From Pleurotus djamor (Eukaryota > Basidiomycota > Agaricomycetes > Agaricales > Pleurotaceae): a DNA stretch of 64,000 bases. This document shows, one piece after another, positions 44,309 through 54,428 of this stretch; position 1 is the first letter of the stretch, and every line of letters begins with the position of its first letter. Under the pieces are notes generated by a model, which saw only the letters and a program-made list of their open reading frames with translations, was not told the origin of the DNA and made no database searches. The stretch lies in assembly GCA_029747585.1 (NCBI GenBank), contig JAPEVF010000073.1:1-64000 (forward strand), in the 5' to 3' direction. Position numbers and translations under genes: made by a program.

Positions 44309-44610
44309 ATTAGAGCAAGCAACTTGTACTACAATGACTAAATGCAGGTTGAGTTGTCGCATCACCACGGTACATTGCATATCCGCCGTGCCTGCCTTGC
44401 TTTCGGACAAAGTCGCGAAGTAGACCTCTTATTGGCATCCATATACTCAAGGAGCGTCTATTAGTATGGCTAAGTTGTACTACTTTGCTCTAACATCGTA
44501 CCCTCCCCTGCACAACTGAGCTCTTCGCCGTCGACTTCAGCCATCCCCCTATCGCCCCTAAGGATGAAGCCGCCACCGTGCCTGGGCAAACTGGTCGGTT
44601 CTTGTTTCCC
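44309..44610. other. Intergenic region
   Basis: About 300 bases between WQDE gene 4 and the F-box gene. No gene seen. Confidence 0.55.
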
Positions 44611-45950
44611 ATGCCGGAGCGAACCACTGCCATCGCTCCCTCCCAAAATTCTGACTGGAATCCACCATGTCTACCTTTCCTTCCGGAAGAAGTCATTGAC
44701 CATATCTTGGGGTTCCTATCCACGGACACAGTCACACTCCGAGCATGTTCGACGGTGGCTCGATCATGGCTACCTTTGGCACAGCGTTACATCTTTTGCG
44801 ATGTGAAGATCTCATTGACTGACCCAAGAGTAACCTCGCAACCTTTCAGAAAACTACTCCGTCTGCTCAGCACTACCTCCCCTCATCTTGGCCAATATAC
44901 TCGTCACTTACGTCTTATGGTCGTTCTACAAGGGGAATGGTGGACGACTTCTGACGTTGAGCAAAAGCTCTGCGATCTCCTTCGATACCTCGAGCAACCA
45001 CGAAGCGCACAAATTATGCTTTACTCCCCTTGCTGGACGCCGAACATCGTTCATTCCCTCCAATCACTAATATCACGCCCCACCTTCGAATCTCTCTTCC
45101 TCACTTCCCTTGGAAAACTAGTAGATGGGGACTATGCACCTGTGGTCAACATCCTGACTCACTGCACGTATGTACGGCATCTGAAGCTAGCCATCCAAAC
45201 ACGATTCCAAAGGCCCGCTTCCAAAGCGGCCTGTCCAACAATCAATCTACATGGCCTCCAAACGCTCACCCTGTGTTCCTCTTACCCTGAAACGTATAGG
45301 CTACATACTCCAAACATTCAGGCGCTTTCGTTTCACGTCTGCCTTTCAAGCTGTCGTGAACTCGATACTGCGGCATTGTCTCTCATTCCCCGTATACCGC
45401 TCTCAGTAACCAAGTTGACGCTCGAGTTGGTCGTCGATAGTCAGTGATTTGTTCGTTAATCCTCATTCACATGAACTCAGTCTAGCATAACGCAGCTCCT
45501 CAACGCTCATCCGATGAATTTCCCTCCTTCGGAGACTATGATAACAATGTCGAACATTTGACATTAATTGCGCAGTTGGATCTCATGGCGCGAATACACG
45601 ATCGTGTCCTGGACGCCATTGACTCTCTCTTCTCCGCCGCCCGCCAGAAGAATTTACTGGGCTTGCGGACAATCTCTTTCAAGTTTTACGTTCCATGCAA
45701 CTTTGAAATTGCACTTCGGACTCTACAACCCAATGCAACATGGGCATCGTTGGACGCTCATTTAAACACGCTTTTGCGTTCGGGACGCCTCGAAAGTCTC
45801 CTCTTTGACTTGCAATTTTCCGACCGTTTGGGCAACCTACCAAATTCTAGGCAGGACAGGTCCCTGCAAATGTCCGAATTCATGGAAGACTGTCTCCCAC
45901 ATGTCTCACGTTCTGGTATCATCAAAATCAAGGCTTTAGAATCTTCATAA
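44611..45950 (+). CDS. F-box protein, right copy
   Basis: Intact counterpart of the left-arm gene, also 427 residues: exon 1 44,611-45,439, intron 45,440-45,495, exon 2 45,496-45,950. Exon lengths (829 and 455 nt) equal those of the left copy. The F-box is LPEEVIDHILGFLSTDTVTL then RACSTVARSWLPLAQRYIF. Start chosen at MPERTTAIAP, equivalent to MSERTTAIAP on the left. Despite about 6% nucleotide divergence the frame is fully kept, which argues that both copies were under selection or parted recently. Confidence 0.87.
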
Positions 45951-46059
45951 CCTCTTTGTATTACTACTACCTCAGCAGGCCAACTACGATTTTTCACGCG
46001 TTCGCCAGAGAAACTCACTGAAGCTACAGACAGTCACTATGAATTATTCGCCCAAAAGT

Positions 46060-46290
46060 TATCTCGACGTTGCACTGTAGCGTTCGCGGCGCGATGCGAC
46101 GCGGGCGGCTTTGGACGCTCATAAGTTTGGGCCGTCTTCGAGGTCTTGTCGACTTTGGTTCCTCAGACTTTGGGGAGGACGGCGCAAGTGTCAAAATTCA
46201 TGGGAGACTGTCGCAAGCCCGTCGCCCAAATCTCTCGCGTCCAGCCACCCTCAGAATCCATATCTTCGATTGCGGAATCGTGAAGACGCC
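46060..46290 (+). pseudogene. Decayed 3' fragment of the F-box gene, right copy
   Basis: Counterpart of 12,960-13,205. The block DARG... to LDAHKFGPSSRSC matches the ATWASLDAHL region of the F-box last exon. It is out of frame and has indels. Confidence 0.5.
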
Positions 46291-46646
46291 CACATTACAA
46301 ACAACTCGATATGTTCCGTTCTTTCGCTTGCTTTTCCTAACTTGAAAGGCTACACCCAAGATAACCTGCTCTTGAACCTCTCCACACGGAGCACTACTTC
46401 ATCACGGCCACCATGACGCGTCCAGCGTTTCGGTAATCAACTATGAATTTAAAATCCCGCCAAGTTTCCCTTCGGCTGAGTGACTCTCAGCTTGATGAGG
46501 CAACTTCGGGTCCGAAAGTGGCAGTCTTGAGCTTGCTGGCTCCATGCAATCTGTGGTCTTTTCATGTCGTCGCCTCCGAATACCAATGACCCGTTAGCTA
46601 AAGAAACAGACCCTCAGGCTAACGACCGTCTAATTTAAGCGTGCTC

Positions 46647-46654
46647 TATATAAA
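46647..46654 (+). promoter_or_regulatory. TATA box of WQDE gene 3, right copy
   Basis: TATATAAA; the same sequence context is kept in the left arm (12,621-12,628, minus strand). Confidence 0.7.
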
Positions 46655-46812
46655 CCCCTCGTCCCCTCACTCTAGGTCCTCCACAGTGAAGGCTTGGTTC
46701 CAGCCTTGGTGAGTTCGTCCTTTCGCATTCGCTGCCATCGTCATGCCGCGTACTGAACCGTCCGAAGGTTGTTTGCGCCTACTTAGTCTGAGCCCATTAC
46801 CAAAGAGTCAAG

Positions 46813-47418
46813 ATGCGTTTCTCCCTCATCGCTGTTCTAGCCTTCGTGACGAGATCGGTAACGGCGAGCCCCTTGCATCAAAGCTCCGATGCTTCAGCGC
46901 TCCAAGACGATGCTAGCTTTGTCCATACCAGCGACGGCATCGATGGTGAATTCTTGGCCGAAACGATCCACTCTGAAGTTGAGAAAGCGTGGCAGGATGA
47001 AATGAATACCCAGGACCTCATTTTCCTGAGGAGACCTCGGTATAGGTTCGCGCTCCGCAGGCACATAAGAAAGGTGGTGAGGGTGGCAGTTGGAAGGGCT
47101 GTCAGGAAAGCTTTCAGGCGACTCAAGAAGCAATTAGGTCAAGCTGATGGGGGTGGAACGGTCGCGCCTCCTCCCTCTCCCCCACCACCAACACCACCAA
47201 CTGAACCAGCTACTCCTGATGCTGGTGCGGGTGGAGACCCCCCTGCGTCAGCAGATGGTGCAACCCCGTCGCCTGATGCTGCTTCAGATAGTGATGCTGC
47301 AACTGTCCCCGATGCCCCGGCTGCCGATTCAAGCACTCCTTCTGATGCCGGTGCTCCTCCAGATAACAGTACCGACGCAGTAGCGTCTAGTGACGCGGCC
47401 CCAGATGTGTCCAGATGA
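46813..47418 (+). CDS. WQDE-family secreted cationic protein 3, right copy
   Basis: 201 residues; counterpart of 11,866-12,462. EKAWQDEMNTQDLIF and the cationic block are identical to the left copy. The pro-region has a few changes (for example Glu for Ala near position 46), and the tail differs by several substitutions and small in-frame indels in the Pro/Ala/Asp/Ser repeats. Leader intron 46,709-46,786; the start codon follows 26 bases later. It lies upstream of the P450 gene on the same strand. Confidence 0.87.
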   Translation: MRFSLIAVLAFVTRSVTASPLHQSSDASALQDDASFVHTSDGIDGEFLAETIHSEVEKAWQDEMNTQDLIFLRRPRYRFALRRHIRKVVRVAVGRAVRKAFRRLKKQLGQADGGGTVAPPPSPPPPTPPTEPATPDAGAGGDPPASADGATPSPDAASDSDAATVPDAPAADSSTPSDAGAPPDNSTDAVASSDAAPDVSR

Positions 47419-48129
47419 ATAACGCTATCTTTGGTGAATGACATACTGTGTATCAAAATTGTCCTTGTCCTATTCCGAAACCCCCGGCGCAATGACTTCG
47501 TCCCTGGCGACCCAAGAGATTATATATGCTTGAAGTCGCTGGCTAGCTCAGGCTCCGCGGACATTGCTCGGGGGCGGTCGAGACTGGGTCGGAGCTTTCG
47601 CCACCCGAGCTCCCGAGCCGGCGCTCAAATAAGCTTTCAAACTGGGAAGTGGTAAACCCTCCATCCTCAATGCTACAACCACATCATGACGGCGTTGTCG
47701 CCATCTCCCGACTTCATTTCGCTTACTTTCCAGAGTCCAGACACTTGACGTCAATACGCCGTCTGCAGACCTGAGCGAATGACCAAACAATTACCTGTTT
47801 CCTCATTGGCTCAACATTGGCTTCTGGTGTTTATACGTGCCCAGGCTTCGCGACTTCTCGGAATTGGTCACACTTTCTGTCCAGAGAATTGACAGCAGTA
47901 ATTCGCTGACAGGCTTGGGAGAATCGTCAGTCCATTGACACACTCGGATACTGGAACTTCGTGAGAAGGCTTTCCGTTTTGTCGCGCAATGTACTCGGCC
48001 TCGGTACTGTTGACCACGCGATGACAATGACTTCGCTCCGTATCAATGGTACCTGAGAACTGCCTATTTATCGATTATCATTTATAAGACGAGGCAATCT
48101 TCAGGCCCCATCTTCCGCTACTCATAGCA
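47419..48129. other. Intergenic region and P450 promoter
   Basis: Similarity to the left arm runs to about 47,842 (GGTGTTTATAC) and then ends; 47,842-48,129 exists only here and is probably the P450 promoter. No gene seen. Confidence 0.6.
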
Positions 48130-50319
48130 ATGAGCTTCAATATCCCGATTCAACTGGTTCTTGGAGGCTGGTTTGTCTTCGCCGTCTCCCACCTGGTAGC
48201 TCGCGCTAGGAAGCGATCACTTCTCCCTCCTGGTCCGCCGAGTGACCCAATCATTGGTAACCTTCGCTCGATGCCCACGGAAAATATTCACATCCAGTTT
48301 CACGAGTGGGCGAAGAAATATGGTTAGTCACACATACCTATCCATATACAGAGTTCTTTAATGCTGGTTAGGTGATGTGATGCACCTCACTCTCCCTGGA
48401 CAGCACTTGGTCGTTCTGGATAGCGACAAATCTGCCCTCGATTTGCTCGAGAAACGGAGCTCACTATATAGTGATCGGCCGCCTATCGTTGTGTACCCCT
48501 TGTAAGAATTTCGCTCCGCCGTCAAATCAAACACTAAGCACCGCACATACACTAGAATGGGATGGGAAAAGATTCTCGCCTTCATGCGTTATGGCGATGA
48601 ATGGCGCTACCATCGAAAGCTCATCCATTCGCACCTCACAGTAACCGCAAGTCGAGCTTACCAACCGATACAACTCAAAAATGCCTACATCCTTGCTAAA
48701 GATCTACTTAAGAACGACGGTAACTTCAACCAACTTTTGGGACGGTTAGTTCTTGTCAACCATTGCTCAGGTCGCAACTGCCTCAGACTTCTAAACCACA
48801 CTTTCCAGGTTTTCGACTGCGATTATCATTGAAGTTGCTTATGGCCACCAAGTGCAGACAGAAAATGACAAGTACTTACAGCTAGCTTCTGAAGCTGGGG
48901 ATGCTCTTTCTGCCGGGGGTCCGCCCGGGGGATCAGCCGTTGACCTTCTCCCAATACGTGAGTCGCAGCCTGATACCTCGTGCCCATCACCCAAAGTAGC
49001 ATCCTTTTCTCCCAGTGCAATATTTCCCGTCTTGGTTTCCTGGAACGCACTACGCCAATGTAGCTCGTCATTTCAAGGGCACGGTTGATCAATTATTTCA
49101 AATCCCTTTCCAGGAGACCTTGGAGGCGATTGTGAGCGAGTCTAGTTACATGAACCTTTACTCACTGATAACCATTATCAAAGAAAGCGGGTAATGCTAC
49201 GGAATCATTTCTTTCTCGGTGCATTGCCGAACTGGGCGAGTTACTACTAAGTGACTCCGATAAAGATGCACTACGAGGAGCGGCTGCACAACTCTATGCT
49301 GCTGGAGCTGAAACGGTGCGTTTCCACTCTGCCCTTCTACATTTCAAAGGCATGACTGTCTTGCATGCTTTTAGACTTGGTCGACCCTTGCAACCTTCAT
49401 GCTAGCTATGATCTTGCATCCAGAATGTCAGCGGCTCGGGCAAGAAGAGGTGGACCGCGTAGTAGGGAGGGACCGTCTCCCTTCATTTCAAGATCTCAAG
49501 TCCCTCCCGTATATCAACGCCATCGTTGAAGAGACTCTTCGGTCTGTCCTTGAAAATATGTATTGGCCATGCTTAGGCTGACACTCATCTCTTCATTTGA
49601 CCTGGGGGTCCGAAGGTGGCACCCCGCTGTTCCGCTCGGTACTATCCATATTCTTTCTACTTGCACGGGCAACTGATCCCTTTCGATAAAGGCGTTCCTC
49701 ACCGCGTGACACACGATGACACCTATCGTGGAATGTTTATACCTAAAGGAGCTACAATTTTTGCAAACACAATGTTCGTTCAATCCTCGTTTCGAACTGT
49801 TTCCCCACGCGTCTCTGATCAGATCTATGCTTTTGAAGGGGAATGTCACGCGATGCCAATGTATACGAAAGTCCCGAAGTGTTCAATCCTACGCGGTTTC
49901 TCCCCAGGTCTCAAGGCGGTAACGACGAGCCTGGCTTTAGCGCAGCCTTTGGTTACGGAAGAAGGTGAGAGGCGGTCATGAAGCATTCTCAGATTAAAAA
50001 GTAATCGTATCAATAACTTTCCCCTTCCCTAGGATTTGCCCTGGTCGCCATCTTGCCAACTCAAGTCTATTCATTGCTGTTGCCACCATCTTATCCACTC
50101 TGAATCTCTCAAAGGTCAAGGGTCCGAACGGCAACGAAATAACACCGGAAGTGGAGTACGTCACCGGAATAACCAGGTATGGCCGTTCCATTGATAAAGA
50201 TGATATGCTTACAATAGCCTTTGGTCAGCCATCCGAAAGCGTTTGTGTGTGATATTTCCCCCAGACGCGCCAACACACATCAATTGGTTAGCGAGGCCAT
50301 TCGTGCGAGTTGCGAGTAG
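48130..50319 (+). CDS. Cytochrome P450 monooxygenase (CYP64-like), right arm only
   Basis: Heme-thiolate oxygenase anchored in the ER membrane. Start 48,130: hydrophobic anchor, then the Pro-rich hinge LLPPGPPSDPIIGNLRSMP. Later exons give YSDRPPIVVYPL, MGWEKILAFMRYGDEWRYHR, the I-helix AQLYAAGAET, the ExxR motif (IVEETLR), WHPAVPL, GVPHRVTHDDTYRGMFIPKG and the heme loop FGYGRRICPGRH with its Cys ligand. The last exon (SHPKAFVCDISPRRANTHQL) ends at 50,319. About nine short introns; all exons can be joined in frame. It resembles the CYP64/O-methylsterigmatocystin oxidoreductase-like group common in Agaricomycetes. Substrate unknown. Only its last codons remain in the left arm. Confidence 0.88.
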
Positions 50320-50978
50320 TCCCATACGTATGGCATCGAATGAACAGGAATAATACAACACCGAGTATGATTGTGTTTCATTCAAATTGAAAAGAAGTAG
50401 CAATCGCGGTCTTCTGTCTTTACTTCCCAAGTCAGGATGCCCCTATCCTATGTCCTGAACGTGATGACACCCAACTTGGTTCTGAGTTTGTTTATTTATG
50501 TTTTCGACCCAACTTCCCCTCCATCGTTCAAAATCTGGAAAGGGAGCAATATGACCCCCTCTATCGCTCGCCACGTATACAGTCCGTGTATTCTAGCCTC
50601 AAAACTAATCAAGGTGAGCAAAATTAAACAAAACACTCCGATGGTAAGCTTGCTTCAAGCAGAATTTAGTAAGGTCATCCTTCTCACCTTCACCACATAT
50701 GGTACAGTTGATCTCTATCCCTTCGCCTCCGAAGATGGAATCACCGCTAGGTTCTGTGGTCAACGACTTTGCTGGATGGATCGTCTGCTCCCGGACACAT
50801 ACCCCAATGTTCAGAGATATTTAAGTGAGTTGAACGAGTACCTCAACCTTCAGAGGAGCTCCAACAAGTTGAATTGGTCTTGGTAAGCGAGTTTTCCGAC
50901 CTAATTTAAGGATTTCTGAGGCTCATCATCACTTCACACAGTTACAACAACGCTGACACCGAGCGAGTTATCGTTATC
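50320..50978. other. Promoter and leader of WQDE protein 2
   Basis: Leader intron 50,883-50,941 and a weak TATA-like ATATTTAA at 50,817-50,824. A plus-strand frame at 50,437-50,886 is partly kept in the left arm, but frame changes in its first part and its overlap with the promoter and leader argue against a gene. Confidence 0.55.
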
Positions 50979-51584
50979 ATGCGTGCTGCACTTCTCATCT
51001 TGTTGGCCATATTCCTGGGTCTCGTCGTAGCCATTCCGGCTCAAGATGACCATAATTTTGGCGCGGTCACAGACAGTATCGACAACACCGATAGTCTTGA
51101 CGCGTTATCTGGGTTTTCCTTGAATGCGGACGCTAACGACGAAATTGAACACGCCTGGCAAGATGAAATGAATAGCAAAGAGCTTGTCATCCTTGTCAGA
51201 CGACGTCCTGCGATCAGGGCTGGTATCAGACACTACGTTCGAAGAGCTGTTAGGCAAGCCATCCGTCGCCACGTCCGAAGGATCGTCCGCCAGGTAGTTA
51301 GGAGGGAAATTAGGAGGGCTGTGAGGAGGGTTATCCGCGGGATCGGTCCCAATGGGAGAGGGGTATTTCCAGTCCCCCTCCCAGTTCCAGTCCCGGTACC
51401 AGTTCCAGTCCCGACCAGCCAGCCCTCTACTGGGGATGAAAACCCCGGAACTGACGTTGGAACCGACCCTACTCCTCCTCCTACTGATACGGCGAACAAC
51501 CCTAACGATCCTGCACCGACTGATCCTGCTGGAGGGTCAAGTGATGCGCCTAGCATAGATCCCACCCCTGCAACTAGCGCGTGA
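50979..51584 (+). CDS. WQDE-family secreted Arg-rich protein 2, right copy
   Basis: 201 residues; counterpart of 10,129-10,740. The motif is EHAWQDEMNSKELVILV. Within the 50-residue Arg-rich helix only three residues differ (Gln for His, Val for Ile, Val for Ala), and all Arg positions are kept. The Pro-alternating run is nearly pure Val here (PVPVPVPVPVP), while the left copy has Ile and Val. The tail has a small deletion. One coding exon; start codon 37 bases after the leader intron. Confidence 0.86.
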   Translation: MRAALLILLAIFLGLVVAIPAQDDHNFGAVTDSIDNTDSLDALSGFSLNADANDEIEHAWQDEMNSKELVILVRRRPAIRAGIRHYVRRAVRQAIRRHVRRIVRQVVRREIRRAVRRVIRGIGPNGRGVFPVPLPVPVPVPVPVPTSQPSTGDENPGTDVGTDPTPPPTDTANNPNDPAPTDPAGGSSDAPSIDPTPATSA

Positions 51585-52142
51585 AGTGACTGTGCTGGCC
51601 GGTTAGTACAACGAGTGTGCATGTAGGTAGAAGGTAGTCAGATAATTCCAGATGAATTGAATGTGACGTCGTGTGGGACTTGATTACCTTCCCATGATGA
51701 TTCACGGTTAGTCCCCGAGATCATGCTTCTCGTCCTCATTTCTGTGATCGAGGAAGTTCTCAACATGTCTGCTGTCTCATATTGATGGGTATAGGATGTG
51801 AACGACGGTGAGTTACGGTGAAGTACTTTGTTACATCCACCGATCAACTTGTTTGGCGCGTTGACCCATCGATTCGCTGGACGGTAACTCACACTATATG
51901 TTGTAGATTGAAGAAGGTGGCGCCATGAGACTACGTTAGATTACTTCCCGCTTCTTCTAGATGCGAAAGCGCGGGTAAATCGAATATTGTTCCCAACATG
52001 GGAACTATAAATTCAAGCAAGGAATGAGTATCATTCTCCAAGGTCTTTTGCACCCTCACATAGTGGAGTAGGTGGCCGACTTTTACCTCATCTACGCAAG
52101 ATACTAACATGAGAGACCAGCTTTTAGATCTCGAGACTAGCT
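51585..52142. other. 3' region of WQDE protein 2 and promoter of protein 1
   Basis: TATA box at 52,006-52,012 and leader intron 52,068-52,127 with an ATACTAAC branch site, just upstream of the start codon. No other gene. Confidence 0.6.
52006..52012 (+). promoter_or_regulatory. TATA box of WQDE gene 1, right copy
   Basis: TATAAAT, kept in the left arm at 9,728-9,734 (minus strand). Confidence 0.65.
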
Positions 52143-52568
52143 ATGCGGTTGGCGTTCATACTCCTTGCACTGACCACACTTGTGGTGGCACGGCCTTCGG
52201 TACCAGCGATTGATGATATGACCAAGATGGATAACCTCGACGACTTGATTGAGAAGTCCTGGCAGACTGACATTGCTGGCCAAGATTTCGAGGCTATGAC
52301 GCACGGAAGGAGGCGAAGAGTCAGAAAATTTATTAAGAAGCTGATCAAAGCCGAAGTTAAGAAAGCCATAGCCAATCTCAAGCCCAGTGGCGGAAGCGGA
52401 GGGGGCGGAAGCCAACCAGCTGGAGGTGACAGTGGTAATGGGGGCACTGGAGGCGACGGAGCTTCAGGAGGTGATGCAGGTACTCCTTCAGGTGGTGGAG
52501 ATGGTGCGGCGACCCCAAGTGATAGTGCTGGAGGTAGTAGTCCTACTACACCTTCTTGCTCTGCGTAG
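52143..52568 (+). CDS. WQDE-family secreted cationic protein 1, right copy
   Basis: 141 residues; counterpart of 9,169-9,597. EKSWQTDIAGQDFEAM and the following GRRRR plus Lys-rich helix are identical to the left copy. Changes lie in the pro-region (Val-Pro for Ala-Ser, Asp for Gly, Met for Leu) and the Gly/Ser/Asp tail. One coding exon, leader intron 52,068-52,127. It is the outermost family member and neighbours mL59. Confidence 0.85.
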   Translation: MRLAFILLALTTLVVARPSVPAIDDMTKMDNLDDLIEKSWQTDIAGQDFEAMTHGRRRRVRKFIKKLIKAEVKKAIANLKPSGGSGGGGSQPAGGDSGNGGTGGDGASGGDAGTPSGGGDGAATPSDSAGGSSPTTPSCSA

Positions 52569-52878
52569 TTGCGTTGTAATTTGATCGCACCCCGAAGTTG
52601 AGATGCAATCGACTCGATGACATCCTTGAAGCCGAAAATGCCTGACCATTAGAGGGGCATTCAGCTTCAATTGGAATAGGAAAGAAAGTATGAATGTCCC
52701 AGATATTATCGCAGGCCACAGGAATAGGCAAAATCTTTAAGTGTGGTTACTGTGGTACTCCCCAAGTACTCCCAAAATCTGACGCAAAGTTGCGCAGAGA
52801 CAGGGGCTGGTCATAGGACCAAGTATTAGTCAGCGCCCCCGCCACTTTCCTAATTCCCCCCCACCACCGTCTGCTTCG
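52569..52878. other. Intergenic region
   Basis: Promoter of mL59; no other gene seen. Confidence 0.6.
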
Positions 52879-53574
52879 ATGTCCGCCGCAGTCCAGTGCG
52901 TCAAAAAGTTTCGACTGCAACAGTTCAAGGGTCTTCAAAGTCATGTCGCACGGTTTGGACCACTAAACGATACCCAGACTTCCGCCTCGAAGGCCATTCC
53001 GAATCCGTTTTTACCCCAGTTCAACTCAAATACTGGCCGATGGCACCCTGCTAAAATCTCTCTTCGGAGACAGGCAGACCTCATAAAGCAAGCAAAAGCG
53101 TCAAATACACTTCATTTGCTACCTTCCGGTCCCAAAAGTAGCCATATACATGCCGCCGAATCGCTAACGCGTCCCAACCTCGGCGAGACTCAGCAAGGCG
53201 CCGAGAAATCTTCGGCGCCGCTAGCAGGAGACGCTGCGCAAGAGGACGCTTGGTTGTCACCTGTCGAATGGATTGGTAAGACTGGAGACAAAGACGTACC
53301 TGGTTCGCAAGTCGGCAACCGACTCTACGCTGCCAAGAAGCGCATGTTCAAGGGCCACAAGTGGGAGAGGGTCAAGGAAGCTAGGACGAAAAAGAGGAAC
53401 GTACTGCTGCGCGATATGGCTNAAACGCGTCGCCAACTACAAAGCTGTGAGTAACAGCTCCTCCGAAGACTTCGTACCTACATGACTAACGCGCGTCCAC
53501 AGTATTACCATCGACGCAAACCTAACCCACTTAAGCCTGCTCGTTCTGCCAAAGCTCCAAAGCTTCCGTTCTAG
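52879..53574 (+). CDS. Mitochondrial ribosomal protein mL59, right copy
   Basis: Counterpart of 8,201-8,895. The protein is nearly identical (Val for Leu and Phe for Leu near the N-terminus, a few changes in the Ser/Ala-rich middle). An ambiguous base at 53,422 is an extra position compared with the left copy and shifts the frame within DMAKRVANYK. Since both flanks match the left copy exactly, I take this as a sequencing artefact. The last exon ends with a TAG at 53,572-53,574. Confidence 0.83.
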
Positions 53575-54428
53575 TTCTGGTTAGATTTACTCCTGGCATC
53601 TACCCAATCGTGTTGGTTAGCGTCATACGCTTACTCACGCACCGTCTTTCCAGGTCACTTGTTTCTTAATCAGCGGCAGCCTTGGGCTCTTCTCTACCTC
53701 TTACACCATCATGTCGACGTACTCCATCTATTGTCAATCCCCTCACGTAATGACAGAGCTGTGGCAAGGATATGTCCTTGGCCAGTCGAATTTGAGCGGC
53801 TCCACGCAAAGTTCTATCGCGGTGGAAGTGAATGAGCGAGATTCATGCCGGTCGCAACGGGATTGTCTCGCAGTTTTGACAAGGACTGCGCTGTCCAATG
53901 GTCCAAGCCGACTGCAAGGTTTTCACTCACGTCTCCCGGTGTGGACTCTCTCATGAGATCATAGATGAAGGTAACTTTTGGTGATTTCACAAAGATTCCG
54001 TCTTTGCCATGATGCCTGATCGGAACGAACCGGCGAACGGGCATGCGTGCAGAGAGGACGGTCGCGCCCACAAGTAGACCATTGGTACATGGGCGCTTGG
54101 GCCACTGAAAGTTCCTTACAGCCTATGCGCAATATCGATTCCGTCATCTTTAACAAGATCCCATTCCCCGGACAGGTTTCGCTCGGCATTCGGAGACCTT
54201 CTCAATCTTTCGTTGCCTTTTCCTCTACTGATTTGCGACGCCATCATCTTCTGCGGTTCCTGGTGGCCGGTCGTGGTGTTTGTTGGTTTCAACGAAATGA
54301 CTCACCGCCCGAGGTCAATACTAAAGCTACAGCCAAACATAACTTATTATGAGGATATGTATATAAGTCGAGGCTAGGTGCTTCGCATCTTCGCATCTCA
54401 ACGCCCTCAAGGGAACATCAAGTTTCAA
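53575..54428. other. Intergenic region upstream of transcription factor
   Basis: Counterpart of 7,342-8,200. No convincing gene. Confidence 0.55.

Larger units (their letters stand above)
45951..46812. other. Region with F-box relic and promoter of WQDE protein 3
   Basis: Contains the F-box gene relic (about 46,060-46,290), the TATA box at 46,647-46,654 and a leader intron at 46,709-46,786 of WQDE gene 3. No further gene. Confidence 0.6.
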
